Shown: positions 45,213 through 54,645, numbered from the stretch's first letter. The stretch: DNA of 64,000 nt from an uncultured Bacilli bacterium (GCA_934098665.1 CAKOOO010000003.1:1-64000), one strand, 5' to 3'. Notes: a model not told the origin generated them from the sequence alone. Numbers and translations are program-made.

Positions 45213-45240
45213 AAAAAAAATAGAGTTAACCTCTATTTTA
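45213..45240 (-). terminator. Tad operon terminator
   Basis: Stem AATAGAG/CTCTATT (45219-45237) with a T run on the minus strand, overlapping the stop of the last tad gene. Confidence 0.8.
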
Positions 45241-45934
45241 AAAAGTAATTAATTAATACTGGACCAATTATCAAAATAAGCATAAGTGGTAAGAAAAGAA
45301 GTACTGAAACAATTGATATTTTCATAGGCATTTTGTTAATGCTTGATTTGATATCTAAAATTCTTTTATCTGTTAAATAATTAATTTGATTAGCAAGTGC
45401 ACCTTCAATACTATTACCAAATTCATTAGCTTCTATTATATTAAGTATTACATTACAAACACTTTTTGATGGAATCTTTTTCATTAAATCCTGAAGACCC
45501 TCAGTTAAAGATTTTCCATAAGAAACTTCCTTAAGCATTTTTTTAAATTCACTACTTATTGAACTATCTATGCTATTACATGTAATTGTTAAACAAAGTT
45601 TTAAATTTTTTTCACTTTGAATAGTAAGTGATAATACTTCGAAAAAGAATATTGAATCACTTTCAAGCTTATTTGCCCTTTTTTTAATTTTAATATCTAC
45701 GAAAATATATTCATAACAAATATAAAATAATGTAGCTATTAATGGTGCTAAAAAATATCCAGAATTAAATATAAATAATACAAAAATAAATATTAATACT
45801 GTAAATATAATTCTAAAAGTTAAAAATGCATTAATATTATTTTTACTATCATAAGATAAATACATAAATTTATTTTCTAAATTTTTTATAGAATTTGTAG
45901 AATAAAAACTTTTATAAAAATCATTTACTTTCAT
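45233..45934 (-). CDS. Tad pilus platform protein TadC-like
   Basis: A 233-residue membrane protein, the second of two type II secretion F-domain platform proteins of the Tad (Flp) pilus. Hydrophobic helices lie near residues 40-85 and at the C-terminus (PLMLILIIGPVLINYFL). The central cytoplasmic part has the F-domain segment ending EANEFGNSIEGALANQ. It overlaps tadB by 4 nt and ends the operon. Identification is from order and domain pattern. Confidence 0.8.
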   Translation of the reverse strand: MKVNDFYKSFYSTNSIKNLENKFMYLSYDSKNNINAFLTFRIIFTVLIFIFVLFIFNSGYFLAPLIATLFYICYEYIFVDIKIKKRANKLESDSIFFFEVLSLTIQSEKNLKLCLTITCNSIDSSISSEFKKMLKEVSYGKSLTEGLQDLMKKIPSKSVCNVILNIIEANEFGNSIEGALANQINYLTDKRILDIKSSINKMPMKISIVSVLLFLPLMLILIIGPVLINYFLK

Positions 45935-46941
45935 ATTTTTTCCACCTTTGTTATCTTTTTAATGATTATTACATATAAAATATAAATTATAACCATAAGT
46001 AAATCTAATATAATGCCTATCTTTGTGGTTAATAGTGGTGCAAAATAGTTTGGATTTAAGGAATATATTACTAAAATAAATATAAATGGGATAAAAATAA
46101 GTATTCTATAAAGCATTTTACTTGAACTTGTAAGTGAATTAAGTTCATTTTTAATTTTTAATTTATCATAAAAATGTTTTTCTATCATATTAAATACAGA
46201 TATTATATTACCACCAGTCTTATTTAAAAGTGTAAGTGATGATGTAATATATTTAATTTCTTCAACTTTAACTCTATCATAAAATCTTTCAAATACATTA
46301 GTAAGTTCAAGTCCATAATTTAAATCTTTTGATATAATTTCAAACTCATCTTTTATAGGACTTGATAAAGAAGTTTTAACTATATTTATTGCTTCCCATA
46401 TATTTTTTCCACTTTTAAAAGCACTATTCATAATAACAATTGCCTGTAAAAGACCACTTTCTATTGTATTACGCTTTTGTTTATAAATAATTATTAAAAT
46501 AATATCTATCATAAAAAATGAAGCAAAAGCAATTATTATAAGTAAAAACATATTTATATTTATTTTCTTTAAACATGACATTAATATATATAAAAATGAA
46601 ATAAAAAACATATAAAGTATTTTTAGGGAAATATAATCAATAGATTTTAAATTATTTTTTTTATTATATATCAAATATTTATCAAGTCTTTTTGAATAAT
46701 TTACTAAAATAACACTTTTTGATATAAATTTAGATATTTTTTTGATAAGTTTTAAAAATACTAATGCAAATTTATCAATAACGCTTTTTGAGGCTAAATT
46801 ATTATTTTTTATATAATATTTTTGGACTCTATTTTTAAATTTAATTGCAAAGAAAAAACGCACAAATAAAACCGCTAATAAAATAAATATTACGCTTAAA
46901 ATTAAAATAGTTAAAAGCTGAATTATTTGTAATTTTTCCAT
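45931..46941 (-). CDS. Tad pilus platform protein TadB-like
   Basis: A 336-residue platform protein with hydrophobic helices near residues 8-30, 105-150 and at the C-terminus, and an F-domain (about 165-270) with VIMNSAFKSGKNIWEAI and LLNKTGGNIISVF. It pairs with TadC in the inner membrane below the TadA ATPase. It follows tadA by 12 nt. Confidence 0.82.
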   Translation of the reverse strand: MEKLQIIQLLTILILSVIFILLAVLFVRFFFAIKFKNRVQKYYIKNNNLASKSVIDKFALVFLKLIKKISKFISKSVILVNYSKRLDKYLIYNKKNNLKSIDYISLKILYMFFISFLYILMSCLKKININMFLLIIIAFASFFMIDIILIIIYKQKRNTIESGLLQAIVIMNSAFKSGKNIWEAINIVKTSLSSPIKDEFEIISKDLNYGLELTNVFERFYDRVKVEEIKYITSSLTLLNKTGGNIISVFNMIEKHFYDKLKIKNELNSLTSSSKMLYRILIFIPFIFILVIYSLNPNYFAPLLTTKIGIILDLLMVIIYILYVIIIKKITKVEKI

Positions 46942-46953
46942 TTTTTCTCCTTT

Positions 46954-48279
46954 CTATTTTTTAAAAATATTTGCTATTTCGCTAAAACCATAACTTTCAA
47001 GTCTTTTTAAACATTTAGGCATTTTTTTAGTTTGATTAAATAAACCATTTACTTCACCAGTACTTGTTATACCCTCTTGAGTAAAAGTAAATATATCATT
47101 TAAAATTATTTCATCATTTTTAAAATCTACAACCTCGGAAATGCCACTTACTTTTCTTTTACCATCAGAAAGTCTTTCAATATTTATAACAATATTTATA
47201 GCATTATATATATATTCTCTTACTGCTTTTACAGGAATATCAATATTAGCCATTAAAACCATTGTTTCAAGTCTATGAAGAGCATCTAAATTGCCATTAG
47301 CATGAAGTGTTGTTAAACTTCCCTCATGACCAGTATTCATCGCTTGAAGCATATCAAATGCTTCCCCACCTCTTACTTCACCAATTATAATTCTATCAGG
47401 TCTCATACGAAGAGAATTTCTAACTAAATCTCTAATAGTTATTTCACCGGTTTTTTCATAGTTTGTAGTTTTTGTTTCAAGGGTTATTACATGTGGTTGT
47501 GTAAGATTTAACTCTGCGGCATCCTCAATAGTAATAATTCTTTCTTTTTCAGGAATAAAACCACTTAAAATATTTAAAAGAGTTGTTTTACCTGAACCTG
47601 TACCGCCACATACTAAAATATTAAGTTTTGATTTAACACAAGCCTCTAGGAAAGTTGCCATATCTGATGTAAGTGAACCAATTCTAACAAGTTCTGATGC
47701 ATTTGAAATATTTGCTTTAAATTTTCTAATTGTTATAACTGGCCCTTTTGTTGAAAGCGGTGGAATAACTGCATTTACCCTTGAACCATCTTTAAGTCTA
47801 GAATCTACCATTGGACTTGAGGAGTCAATAGTTCTTCCCATAGGTTCAATAAGTTTTTGAATAGTTCTTATAATATGAGCATCGTTTATAAATGAAACAG
47901 TTTCATCTTTAATTAAATTACCATCAATTTCAATATAAATTTCATTTGGTGAATTTACCATTATTTCCGTAATATTTTCATCTTTTAATAAATCAGTTAA
48001 AGGACCATAACCATTAATTTCATTTTCAATTAAATTATATAGATAACTTCTTTGAAGTGTCGTTAAATCAATTCCTTCGGTTGCTTTATCAATTTCAACG
48101 TTAATAAAACTATCTATATTATCATCATTTTTTAAGTTTAAATCAATAATATTTTCAACAATTTTAGTTCTTAAACTATCAAGTAAATCTTTATTTTCAA
48201 AAACATCATAATCATTAAATATATTTTCATCATTAATCTTTTCAAAAGAAAAAACATCTTTTAAACTACTCATTTTCAT
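46954..48279 (-). CDS. tadA: Tad pilus assembly ATPase TadA/CpaF-like
   Basis: The hexameric secretion ATPase that powers Tad pilus assembly. An N-terminal helical domain is followed by an ATPase with Walker A CGGTGSGKTTLLN near 223-235, Walker B and Asp box MRPDRIIIGEVRGGEAFDML, and the His box TGHEGSLTTLHAN. The 441-residue length is typical of CpaF. It overlaps tadZ by 14 nt. Confident at family level. Confidence 0.92.
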   Translation of the reverse strand: MKMSSLKDVFSFEKINDENIFNDYDVFENKDLLDSLRTKIVENIIDLNLKNDDNIDSFINVEIDKATEGIDLTTLQRSYLYNLIENEINGYGPLTDLLKDENITEIMVNSPNEIYIEIDGNLIKDETVSFINDAHIIRTIQKLIEPMGRTIDSSSPMVDSRLKDGSRVNAVIPPLSTKGPVITIRKFKANISNASELVRIGSLTSDMATFLEACVKSKLNILVCGGTGSGKTTLLNILSGFIPEKERIITIEDAAELNLTQPHVITLETKTTNYEKTGEITIRDLVRNSLRMRPDRIIIGEVRGGEAFDMLQAMNTGHEGSLTTLHANGNLDALHRLETMVLMANIDIPVKAVREYIYNAINIVINIERLSDGKRKVSGISEVVDFKNDEIILNDIFTFTQEGITSTGEVNGLFNQTKKMPKCLKRLESYGFSEIANIFKK

Positions 48280-49027
48280 CCTCCATATACTTTAATAAAG
48301 AGTCAAATACTTTATAAGTTTTTGGATAATTTTTAGAAAACTTTTTATCAAGTGTAATAATTTTCCCATCAAAAATATAACTATCAATATTTTTTATAAA
48401 AAACTTACTATCTAAATGATAATCTATATTATATCCAAGCATCTTTTTTATATCATATAAACTAAAATAATTTTTATATGGATTAATACTTTCATTTAAT
48501 AAAATTTTATAGTTTTTCTTATCAGCACTATCAAATATAGTAAGTAAATTATGCATATTTTTAATATTAACTAAATCATTATTCATAATAAATAAGTTTA
48601 AATCTACACTATCAAGTACTTCAACATTATTTTCATTTAAAACGCTCATTGTATCTATAATTAAATAATCATAATAAAAAATAGACTTTTCAATTATTAA
48701 ATCAATAAGTTTGCTATTTACCTTCGAAGCACTTCTTGGATCTTTTGCACTAGGTAAAAAATAAATGTTATCATTATATTTAGTTACATAATTATCTAAA
48801 CTTATACTTTTATTATCAACATAATCACTAACAAAATTTAAAAGTGTCTTTGTATAATCTTTATTTAAATAAAGTCCTATACTTCCAAAATATAAATCAT
48901 AATCCACAATTAAAACTTTTTTTCCTTGCATAGCAAAAAATCCCGCGATATTTATTGCAGTTAAACTTTTTCCAGTCCCTCCTTTAGAGGAAAATAAACA
49001 AATACTTTTTCCCTTACCTTTAATCAT
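48266..49027 (-). CDS. tadZ: TadZ/CpaE-like ParA-family ATPase
   Basis: A MinD/ParA-type ATPase that places the Tad machine at the cell pole. The start MIKGKGKSICLFSSKGGTGKS holds the deviant Walker A; LIVDYDLYFGSIGLYLNKDY and LIIDTMSVLN follow. It lacks the N-terminal receiver-like domain of many CpaE proteins (253 residues). It is in the operon ahead of tadA. Confidence 0.85.
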   Translation of the reverse strand: MIKGKGKSICLFSSKGGTGKSLTAINIAGFFAMQGKKVLIVDYDLYFGSIGLYLNKDYTKTLLNFVSDYVDNKSISLDNYVTKYNDNIYFLPSAKDPRSASKVNSKLIDLIIEKSIFYYDYLIIDTMSVLNENNVEVLDSVDLNLFIMNNDLVNIKNMHNLLTIFDSADKKNYKILLNESINPYKNYFSLYDIKKMLGYNIDYHLDSKFFIKNIDSYIFDGKIITLDKKFSKNYPKTYKVFDSLLKYMEDENE

Positions 49028-49028
49028 A

Positions 49029-49394
49029 CTAATCCTTTTGATAAACTATCTTATCATCCTTTAAAACCCCTTTGATACTAACATCAATTATTCTTTCTTT
49101 TCTATTTAGAATTTTTTTCATTAAACTATTAATATGAGCTTTAAATTTTAAACCAAAGCCATCATCATTTGAAATAGTTAAATCACTTATCTTGATATCA
49201 TTATCATTAAACATCTTTATTATACCATTTTTATCTTCACTTGCAAAGTTTTTTGCAATAACTGTTTTCGTAAATGAATATATTTTTCTTTTTTGGTATG
49301 CTATATAAATATTATCCATAACTAAACTTAATAAAATTACAAGTACTGGTAATATAATTATAAATAGTACTAACGCTTGGCCATTTTTATTCAT
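49029..49394 (-). CDS. TadE/TadF-like pseudopilin (second)
   Basis: A 121-residue protein with an N-terminal hydrophobic helix after a short basic leader, MNKNGQALVLFIIILPVLVI, the TadE/TadF signature (GQA-x-x-FxxxLP). The rest is extracytoplasmic. Processing would need a TadV/CpaA peptidase, which is not in the window. It overlaps the upstream TadE gene by 4 nt. Confidence 0.75.
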   Translation of the reverse strand: MNKNGQALVLFIIILPVLVILLSLVMDNIYIAYQKRKIYSFTKTVIAKNFASEDKNGIIKMFNDNDIKISDLTISNDDGFGLKFKAHINSLMKKILNRKERIIDVSIKGVLKDDKIVYQKD

Positions 49395-49684
49395 AATTTT
49401 CTTTCCACACTTACTTTATAATTATTTCCTAAAAATGGAGTTAACAAAGGTGAATATATTATAATTTTCTTACTTACTGTATAATTATTTTCGTTTTTTA
49501 TTATATCTACATCATTATTTTCATAATCATCATTAATTATAACTTCTTCGATAACACTTTCAAGCATACTTTTTTCATTATATATTCTTACATAATCAAA
49601 AACAGATACCATAATCATAACAAATACTGGTAATATAATAATAAATTCAATTAATGCTTGACCCTTTTTATTAATCTTTTTCAT
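49391..49684 (-). CDS. TadE-like pseudopilin (first)
   Basis: A 97-residue protein starting MKKINKKGQALIEFIIILP, the TadE pattern with the conserved glutamate. It is the first gene of the Tad operon. No major Flp pilin gene, secretin or peptidase lies beside it, so the machine may use a remote pilin. Confidence 0.78.
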   Translation of the reverse strand: MKKINKKGQALIEFIIILPVFVMIMVSVFDYVRIYNEKSMLESVIEEVIINDDYENNDVDIIKNENNYTVSKKIIIYSPLLTPFLGNNYKVSVERKL

Positions 49685-49744
49685 ATATTAAGTATAAAAT
49701 ATCTTTGATAATTTTTCTAGTACTAATTATATATTTACATGTAC

Positions 49745-49773
49745 TTTACATTTTAGAAAATATATGCTATAAT
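49745..49773 (+). promoter_or_regulatory. promoter of the small membrane protein gene
   Basis: TTTACA (49745-49750), a 17-nt spacer and consensus TATAAT (49768-49773), followed by an AAGGGGG site. Confidence 0.65.
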
Positions 49774-49795
49774 TATACTGTTTAAGGGGGATATT

Positions 49796-49993
49796 ATGAA
49801 AAAAGGAAATAATGTTTTAATTATATTTATTTTATGTATACTAATTTGCTTAATATCTACATCATATTTTTTCTTAAATAAAAACGTTACTAAAGAAAAA
49901 GTATATTATTTAGAAAAAATTAATGAGAAAAAAATTAAAACAATTAACATGAATAAAGAATTTGTTCAAAATAAAAAAATTGCTAAAAATTAA
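49796..49993 (+). CDS. small single-pass membrane protein
   Basis: A 65-residue protein with one membrane helix (about residues 6-27, IIFILCILICLISTS) and a lysine- and asparagine-rich tail. I do not recognise it. It has a strong promoter, an AAGGGGG site and a terminator of its own, so it is probably a real gene. It is divergent from the Tad operon, and could be linked to it, though nothing proves so. Confidence 0.6.
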   Translation: MKKGNNVLIIFILCILICLISTSYFFLNKNVTKEKVYYLEKINEKKIKTINMNKEFVQNKKIAKN

Positions 49994-50010
49994 TTTAGCA
50001 GTTTTTTTAT
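49981..50010. terminator. bidirectional terminator
   Basis: Stem TGCTAAA/TTTAGCA (49981-50000) with T runs on both sides, between the small membrane protein gene and the convergent gene at 50019. Confidence 0.75.
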
Positions 50011-50018
50011 TGCAATAA

Positions 50019-50312
50019 TTATTTTTTTAAGTTATTTTCCTTTAAAGTTAGAAAAAGTTCATTTAATTCATTATAAACTTTATTATAAACATCCTCACGT
50101 TTAACTATAACACTTGCATTTAATAAAGAATTTGCATAAGAAATAAGCTGTTCATTATCAAGTAGTTTATTATATGCGAGCATTTTTAATAAACTCACAT
50201 ATTCTATAAAGCTTTTTTCACTTAATCTATTTTCTTTGACATATGCTTGCATATTTCTAAATGTTTTTTTAGATTTAACTAAAATGTCTAACAAATATAA
50301 TGGATACTGCAC
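50019..50312 (-). CDS. hypothetical protein, 97 residues
   Basis: I do not recognise this soluble helical protein, which reads from a GTG at 50312 as MQYPLYLLDILVKSKKTF. A GTG start is preferred because the consensus promoter (50338-50366) lies within the longer upstream reading frame, so the hydrophobic extension there cannot be translated, and AAGGGGGA sits 7-8 nt before the GTG. No motifs stand out. Confidence 0.65.
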   Translation of the reverse strand: MQYPLYLLDILVKSKKTFRNMQAYVKENRLSEKSFIEYVSLLKMLAYNKLLDNEQLISYANSLLNASVIVKREDVYNKVYNELNELFLTLKENNLKK

Positions 50313-50337
50313 TATAACTTCCCCCTTAACTAAAATA

Positions 50338-50366
50338 ATTATAGCATATATTAATATAACTGTCAA
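50338..50366 (-). promoter_or_regulatory. consensus promoter of the 97-residue gene
   Basis: TTGACA (50361-50366), exactly 17 nt, then TATAAT (50338-50343) on the minus strand. It is the best sigma-A match in the window and decides the start of the gene. Confidence 0.8.
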
Positions 50367-50378
50367 ATATGTGTAAAG

Positions 50379-52157
50379 TTATAAATGTACTACATCAGAA
50401 TTTATATTGTTATTAATAAACCCAACATTATTTTCCTTAACTGTATAAACAACAATAGCATTATTAAAAGATACATATTCGTTATTATATTCAACAGTGT
50501 TATTTTCTTTAGCTTTTTTTACTAGATTATTAAAATTATAATTATCTAAACTATTTACGATAAATATAGTACTTGGATTATATTTTATTTTAGAAATTAC
50601 TTTATTTATATCAATGCCAACATTAAAAGTATCATAATTAATTGCATTTGCTAAATCAGTAATAGCATTTTTATAATTTCCTACAATAGTTATAATACTT
50701 ATTTCATTATTTTTTAGTTTACTAATAATACTTTCAATAAATTTTTCACTATATTTTTCTTTTAAAGAATTTTTTATCATTTTAGTTTTTTTATCTTTAT
50801 CTATAATATTATTTTTAAGTTCTAAAACATTTAATATATCATCTTTTTTAACATATATATTTCTACCACTTTTAATTAGTTTTAAATCTTTCAAAAGTTT
50901 TTGTTCTTCCTTACTTTTTATAAGTGCCTCTTTAAAATTACCAGTTTCTAAACTAAACATTTTTTTATTTTCAATTTGTTTTAATTTAAATTCAGTTTCT
51001 TTTATAACATTACTTGTGTTTTTAAGTTTTACATAAGAAAGTGTACTATCAAGAAGTTCTAAAGCTTTATCTGGATTTTTTTTATTAGGAAAATAAATAT
51101 TTGCTAAATGAGTAATTGTTTCAATATTTTCATCACTTATATTAACTTTATGATATTTTATATATTCATCTTTAACACTTTTTAAAATATTAATGGTTTC
51201 ATTTTCATTAGGTTCTTTTATAAAAATGGTTTCAAATCTTCGAGATAAGGCTTTATCCTTTAAAATATAGTTTTCATACTCTTCTTTAGTAGTGGCTCCA
51301 ATACACTTAATATCTGCCCTTGCTAAAACTGGTTTTAATATATCTCCAGCTCCAATTGCTCCTTCAGCGGCTCCAGCATTTACCATTGAGTGAACCTCAT
51401 CAATAAATAAAATTATATTATCTTTATCACTAATTTCTTTTAAAATATTATTAAGTCTTTCCTCAAACTCACCACGATATTTTGTACCAGCAATTAAACT
51501 TGCCATTGAAAGCTCAACAATTAAAAAGTTAGAAAACTCACTTGACACCATGTTTTTACTAATTCTTCGAGCAATTTCTTCAACTATAGCACTTTTTCCA
51601 ACACCAGCTTCGCCAATAAGTAAAGGATTATTTTTTTTCTTACGAATAAGGGTTTCTAATATTAAATTAATTTCTTTATCGCGACCCACAAGTTTTTCAG
51701 AAAAATCTACTGTTTCATTTAATACTTTACCATATTTAAAAATAAGTAAATCTTCTTTGTTATCTTTATTTTTTAAATAATTATAAATACTATCCACATC
51801 TACATCCATATTCATAAGTATTCTGATAGCTACACCTTCTCCTTCATTTAAAACATTAAAGAAAAGTTGTTCTAAGCTAGCATCATTTCCTGATAAACAT
51901 ATTATTCTTTTTAAAAGTGGTGTATAAACATTTATTTTTTCATTTTCTTTCGATGGCTCGACTAAAGAGTTTAATGCCTTAGCAAAACTATCATAAGTTA
52001 AATTATATTTTTTTAAATAATCTGTAAGAGCACATTTATTTTTAAGTATTGCAAGAAGTAAATGCTCTGTACCTACATATTCTGATTTAAAACGTTTGCG
52101 TTCATTTTCAGTTTCCCTAAAAAGTTTGCATAAATTTTCATTATATATATTTTCCAT
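50379..52157 (-). CDS. Clp ATPase with intact first and degenerate second AAA domain (ClpC-like)
   Basis: A Hsp100 chaperone-type protein of 592 residues, far shorter than about 810 for ClpC. The N-domain repeats (1-140) include TEHLLLAIL. The first AAA domain has Walker A GEAGVGKS (182-189), Walker B ILFIDEVH (249-256) and Arg-finger region ALSRRFE. A UVR-like linker NFKEALIKSKEEQKL (401-415) fits ClpC. The second AAA region (about 455-592) has VGNYKNAIT where Walker A should be and IFIVNSLD for Walker B, so it likely does not bind ATP. No ClpP-binding loop is recognised. It may be an altered regulator rather than a protease partner. Confidence 0.82.
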   Translation of the reverse strand: MENIYNENLCKLFRETENERKRFKSEYVGTEHLLLAILKNKCALTDYLKKYNLTYDSFAKALNSLVEPSKENEKINVYTPLLKRIICLSGNDASLEQLFFNVLNEGEGVAIRILMNMDVDVDSIYNYLKNKDNKEDLLIFKYGKVLNETVDFSEKLVGRDKEINLILETLIRKKKNNPLLIGEAGVGKSAIVEEIARRISKNMVSSEFSNFLIVELSMASLIAGTKYRGEFEERLNNILKEISDKDNIILFIDEVHSMVNAGAAEGAIGAGDILKPVLARADIKCIGATTKEEYENYILKDKALSRRFETIFIKEPNENETINILKSVKDEYIKYHKVNISDENIETITHLANIYFPNKKNPDKALELLDSTLSYVKLKNTSNVIKETEFKLKQIENKKMFSLETGNFKEALIKSKEEQKLLKDLKLIKSGRNIYVKKDDILNVLELKNNIIDKDKKTKMIKNSLKEKYSEKFIESIISKLKNNEISIITIVGNYKNAITDLANAINYDTFNVGIDINKVISKIKYNPSTIFIVNSLDNYNFNNLVKKAKENNTVEYNNEYVSFNNAIVVYTVKENNVGFINNNINSDVVHL

Positions 52158-52245
52158 ACACTATAATTATGTTAAAAAGATAAAAAATATATTCATAGTT
52201 ATTGAAAGAAAATTAAAGATAATTTATAATTAAAATGGTGATAGT

Positions 52246-53667
52246 ATGGACGAAGGTAAAGCAAAACTTATAAAAGAAATAATTACAAGATTTATTACTC
52301 ATCAAGATGAAAAAATTTTGGAACTTGAAAATATTAAAGTAAAACTTGATTTATATGAAGAATTAATAAGGCTTTTAGATAATAATATAGATATTGTAAT
52401 TGAAAATAAAATTATTATAGAAATACTTTTAGACACAATTTATAATTTAGATACATATAATATGTTATTTATAAATAAAGTTGTTTCAAATGATGAAAAA
52501 GAAATTCACAAATTACTTAATACTTTTAAAGAGCAATATGAACAGCTTAAGTTAAAAGAAAGTCTTCTTACAAATGAAATAAAAAATTATAAAGCACTAT
52601 CACATGATGCAAATGTTTTTTTAGTAGCTCTTAAAAATAAAATACCTGTAAACAGAATTTGCACTGAAAATGTTAAAAGAATACTTTTAATTATGCAAAG
52701 TGAAATGTTTTTAGAAAATAAAGATATGACCCTACTTATTAATGAACTTAACTTTTATAGTCAAAAAATTTCTATGGTAAGTGAAAAAGATAAATTATTT
52801 ATTTATAATGCTTATTTAAAAATACCTACAATAGTAAATATGGGTTATGAAGTTATCAAAGATGTTGAAGTCGAACCTAATAGAAAAGTGCTTCTTGATA
52901 ATGTTGCTAAAGCGGTATATAAAGAACTTGGTAATGTAAAACCAAATGATATCGAACATTTTTTTATATATTATCTTGAAGAAGATTACGATATCGAAGA
53001 AGTACAGTATATCACTGGAAAAACAATAAACCTTATGCAAAATGATTTAGTTATTTACTATGAGTTTGCTATAGAAAATGCTGAAAATAAAGAAAATGAA
53101 GCAAGAAAATCAATTACTGATGAATACTTTAGTTTATTTAATAAATATGTAAAACTACGCGCTTATTATGATAAAATTGAAGAAATGCTTGAATACAAAG
53201 AAGTTCCTGAAACTGAAGAATTACCTTTAAAAGTTGATGTATATCAAAATGAACTATACTTTGCTTCCTCGAAGGCTAATCCATTAAAATCAAAAATTCT
53301 TGCTGATTTAAAAGATATTCCCGAAGAGTATTATGAAAATATTTATAGCCTTTTAGAGGAATTTAAAAAAGGCACTTTACCTAAAGGAGCTATTAAAAAA
53401 CTACAAAATAATGGTAAACTTGAGGATGTATATGAAATAAAGGGATTTCAAATAAGAATAATATTTAAACAAATACAAAATAATTCATATTGCGTTTTAG
53501 GGGCTTTTATTAAGAAAGATAACAATGATATAAAAAGTTATAATAATATTGGCCGAAGAAAAATGAATATTCCACAAAATTTAATTTATGCAAAAATGGT
53601 ATCATCTCAAATGCAAAAAGAATTATATGATGTTTTATTAAGTAAAAAAAGAACAAGTACACTATAA
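52246..53667 (+). CDS. long helical protein with a C-terminal RelE/HigB-like domain
   Basis: A 473-residue protein. The first 300 residues are mostly alpha-helical and charged, with no membrane segment and no known motif. Residues about 345-440 resemble the RelE/ParE/HigB fold: KILADLKDIPEEYYENIYSL, GAIKKLQNNGKLEDVYEI, GFQIRIIFKQ and VLGAFIKKDNND. The family cleaves ribosome-bound mRNA or inhibits gyrase, but the usual catalytic residues cannot be checked by eye. No antitoxin gene lies adjacent; the N-terminal part might act in cis, or the domain may be a structural reuse. It starts at an ATG after GGTGATAG. Confidence 0.55.
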   Translation: MDEGKAKLIKEIITRFITHQDEKILELENIKVKLDLYEELIRLLDNNIDIVIENKIIIEILLDTIYNLDTYNMLFINKVVSNDEKEIHKLLNTFKEQYEQLKLKESLLTNEIKNYKALSHDANVFLVALKNKIPVNRICTENVKRILLIMQSEMFLENKDMTLLINELNFYSQKISMVSEKDKLFIYNAYLKIPTIVNMGYEVIKDVEVEPNRKVLLDNVAKAVYKELGNVKPNDIEHFFIYYLEEDYDIEEVQYITGKTINLMQNDLVIYYEFAIENAENKENEARKSITDEYFSLFNKYVKLRAYYDKIEEMLEYKEVPETEELPLKVDVYQNELYFASSKANPLKSKILADLKDIPEEYYENIYSLLEEFKKGTLPKGAIKKLQNNGKLEDVYEIKGFQIRIIFKQIQNNSYCVLGAFIKKDNNDIKSYNNIGRRKMNIPQNLIYAKMVSSQMQKELYDVLLSKKRTSTL

Positions 53668-53700
53668 AAAAGAAGGAAAAAAATCATCCTTCTTTTTTAG
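53666..53700. terminator. bidirectional terminator between the HigB-like and YihY genes
   Basis: Perfect stem AAGAAGGA/TCCTTCTT (53670-53694) with T runs on both sides. Confidence 0.8.
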
Positions 53701-53799
53701 AATATTACTTTTCAATATCGTTAACTTTAGTATGTTAGATTGATATTAAAACTATTAAAATGTACTAAGTAATACCTGTGTACATATTAATAATATATA

Positions 53800-54645
53800 C
53801 TAATTTTCAGTTTTTATAATAACATTATTTGCCAATTTTTCATTTTCTCTTTGATAATTTAAGGCCATTCCAATAACAAATACATAAGCAAGGAAATAAA
53901 ACCAAATCATTAAAATACAAATATTAGCAAGCCCTCCATAAAATGATGTGTATGATGCGTAATTTAAAATGTATACTGAATATATTTCTGTAACTATAGT
54001 CCATAGTATTGTTGTAAATAGTGCTCCATAATTAGTATTATGAGATTTAATTTTTTTATCTGGAGCAAGTGTATAAATTATTTTTATTAAGAAAAACATT
54101 ATTACTATCATCATCGGGCTTCTTAAATAGTCAAATACTTTAATAATTAAATTTGTTATATTTTCATTTAAGTTTACTTTCATTATAAGTGATACTATTG
54201 CTCCACCAAATACAGGTACAAGTAGTAAAAATGCAAGAAGTAAAACAAGTATAATGGATAAAACAATTGCCTTAAATCTACGTTTAAACCAGCCTTTATT
54301 TTCTATATTATAAACAGCATTAGAACATAAAATTACAGAGTCCATACCATTACTTGCTAAATAGTAACATGTTACTATTACAATTGTAAGTCTTAAACCT
54401 GCAATAGAGCTTGTTCCTGTAGATAGAAGTAATGATGCTACATCTTTAGAAAAAGCCTTTTGTAAAAAGTTATAAATAAAATCTACGGATAAATTAAGTA
54501 TTGATGCAAGATATGTTAAAAGTGTAAGTGTTGGAACTATTGCAAGTACCATAAAAAACGCAAGTTGTCCAGGAAGAAGTTTCATATCACTTCTTCTTAT
54601 TACTTTATAAAATCTTTTAAAAAATCTTTTAATCTTTGTTTTCAT
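53800..54645 (-). CDS. YihY/BrkB family membrane protein
   Basis: A 281-residue polytopic protein with about six helices. The family signature includes a soluble N-terminus, the LLPGQLAFFMVLAIVPTL helix start and the C-terminal YGGLANICILMIWFY. The family is widespread but of unclear molecular function (the tRNA nuclease claim was withdrawn from the name). It overlaps the sensor gene by 17 nt, with AAAGGAAG in the overlap region. Confidence 0.85.
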   Translation of the reverse strand: MKTKIKRFFKRFYKVIRRSDMKLLPGQLAFFMVLAIVPTLTLLTYLASILNLSVDFIYNFLQKAFSKDVASLLLSTGTSSIAGLRLTIVIVTCYYLASNGMDSVILCSNAVYNIENKGWFKRRFKAIVLSIILVLLLAFLLLVPVFGGAIVSLIMKVNLNENITNLIIKVFDYLRSPMMIVIMFFLIKIIYTLAPDKKIKSHNTNYGALFTTILWTIVTEIYSVYILNYASYTSFYGGLANICILMIWFYFLAYVFVIGMALNYQRENEKLANNVIIKTEN

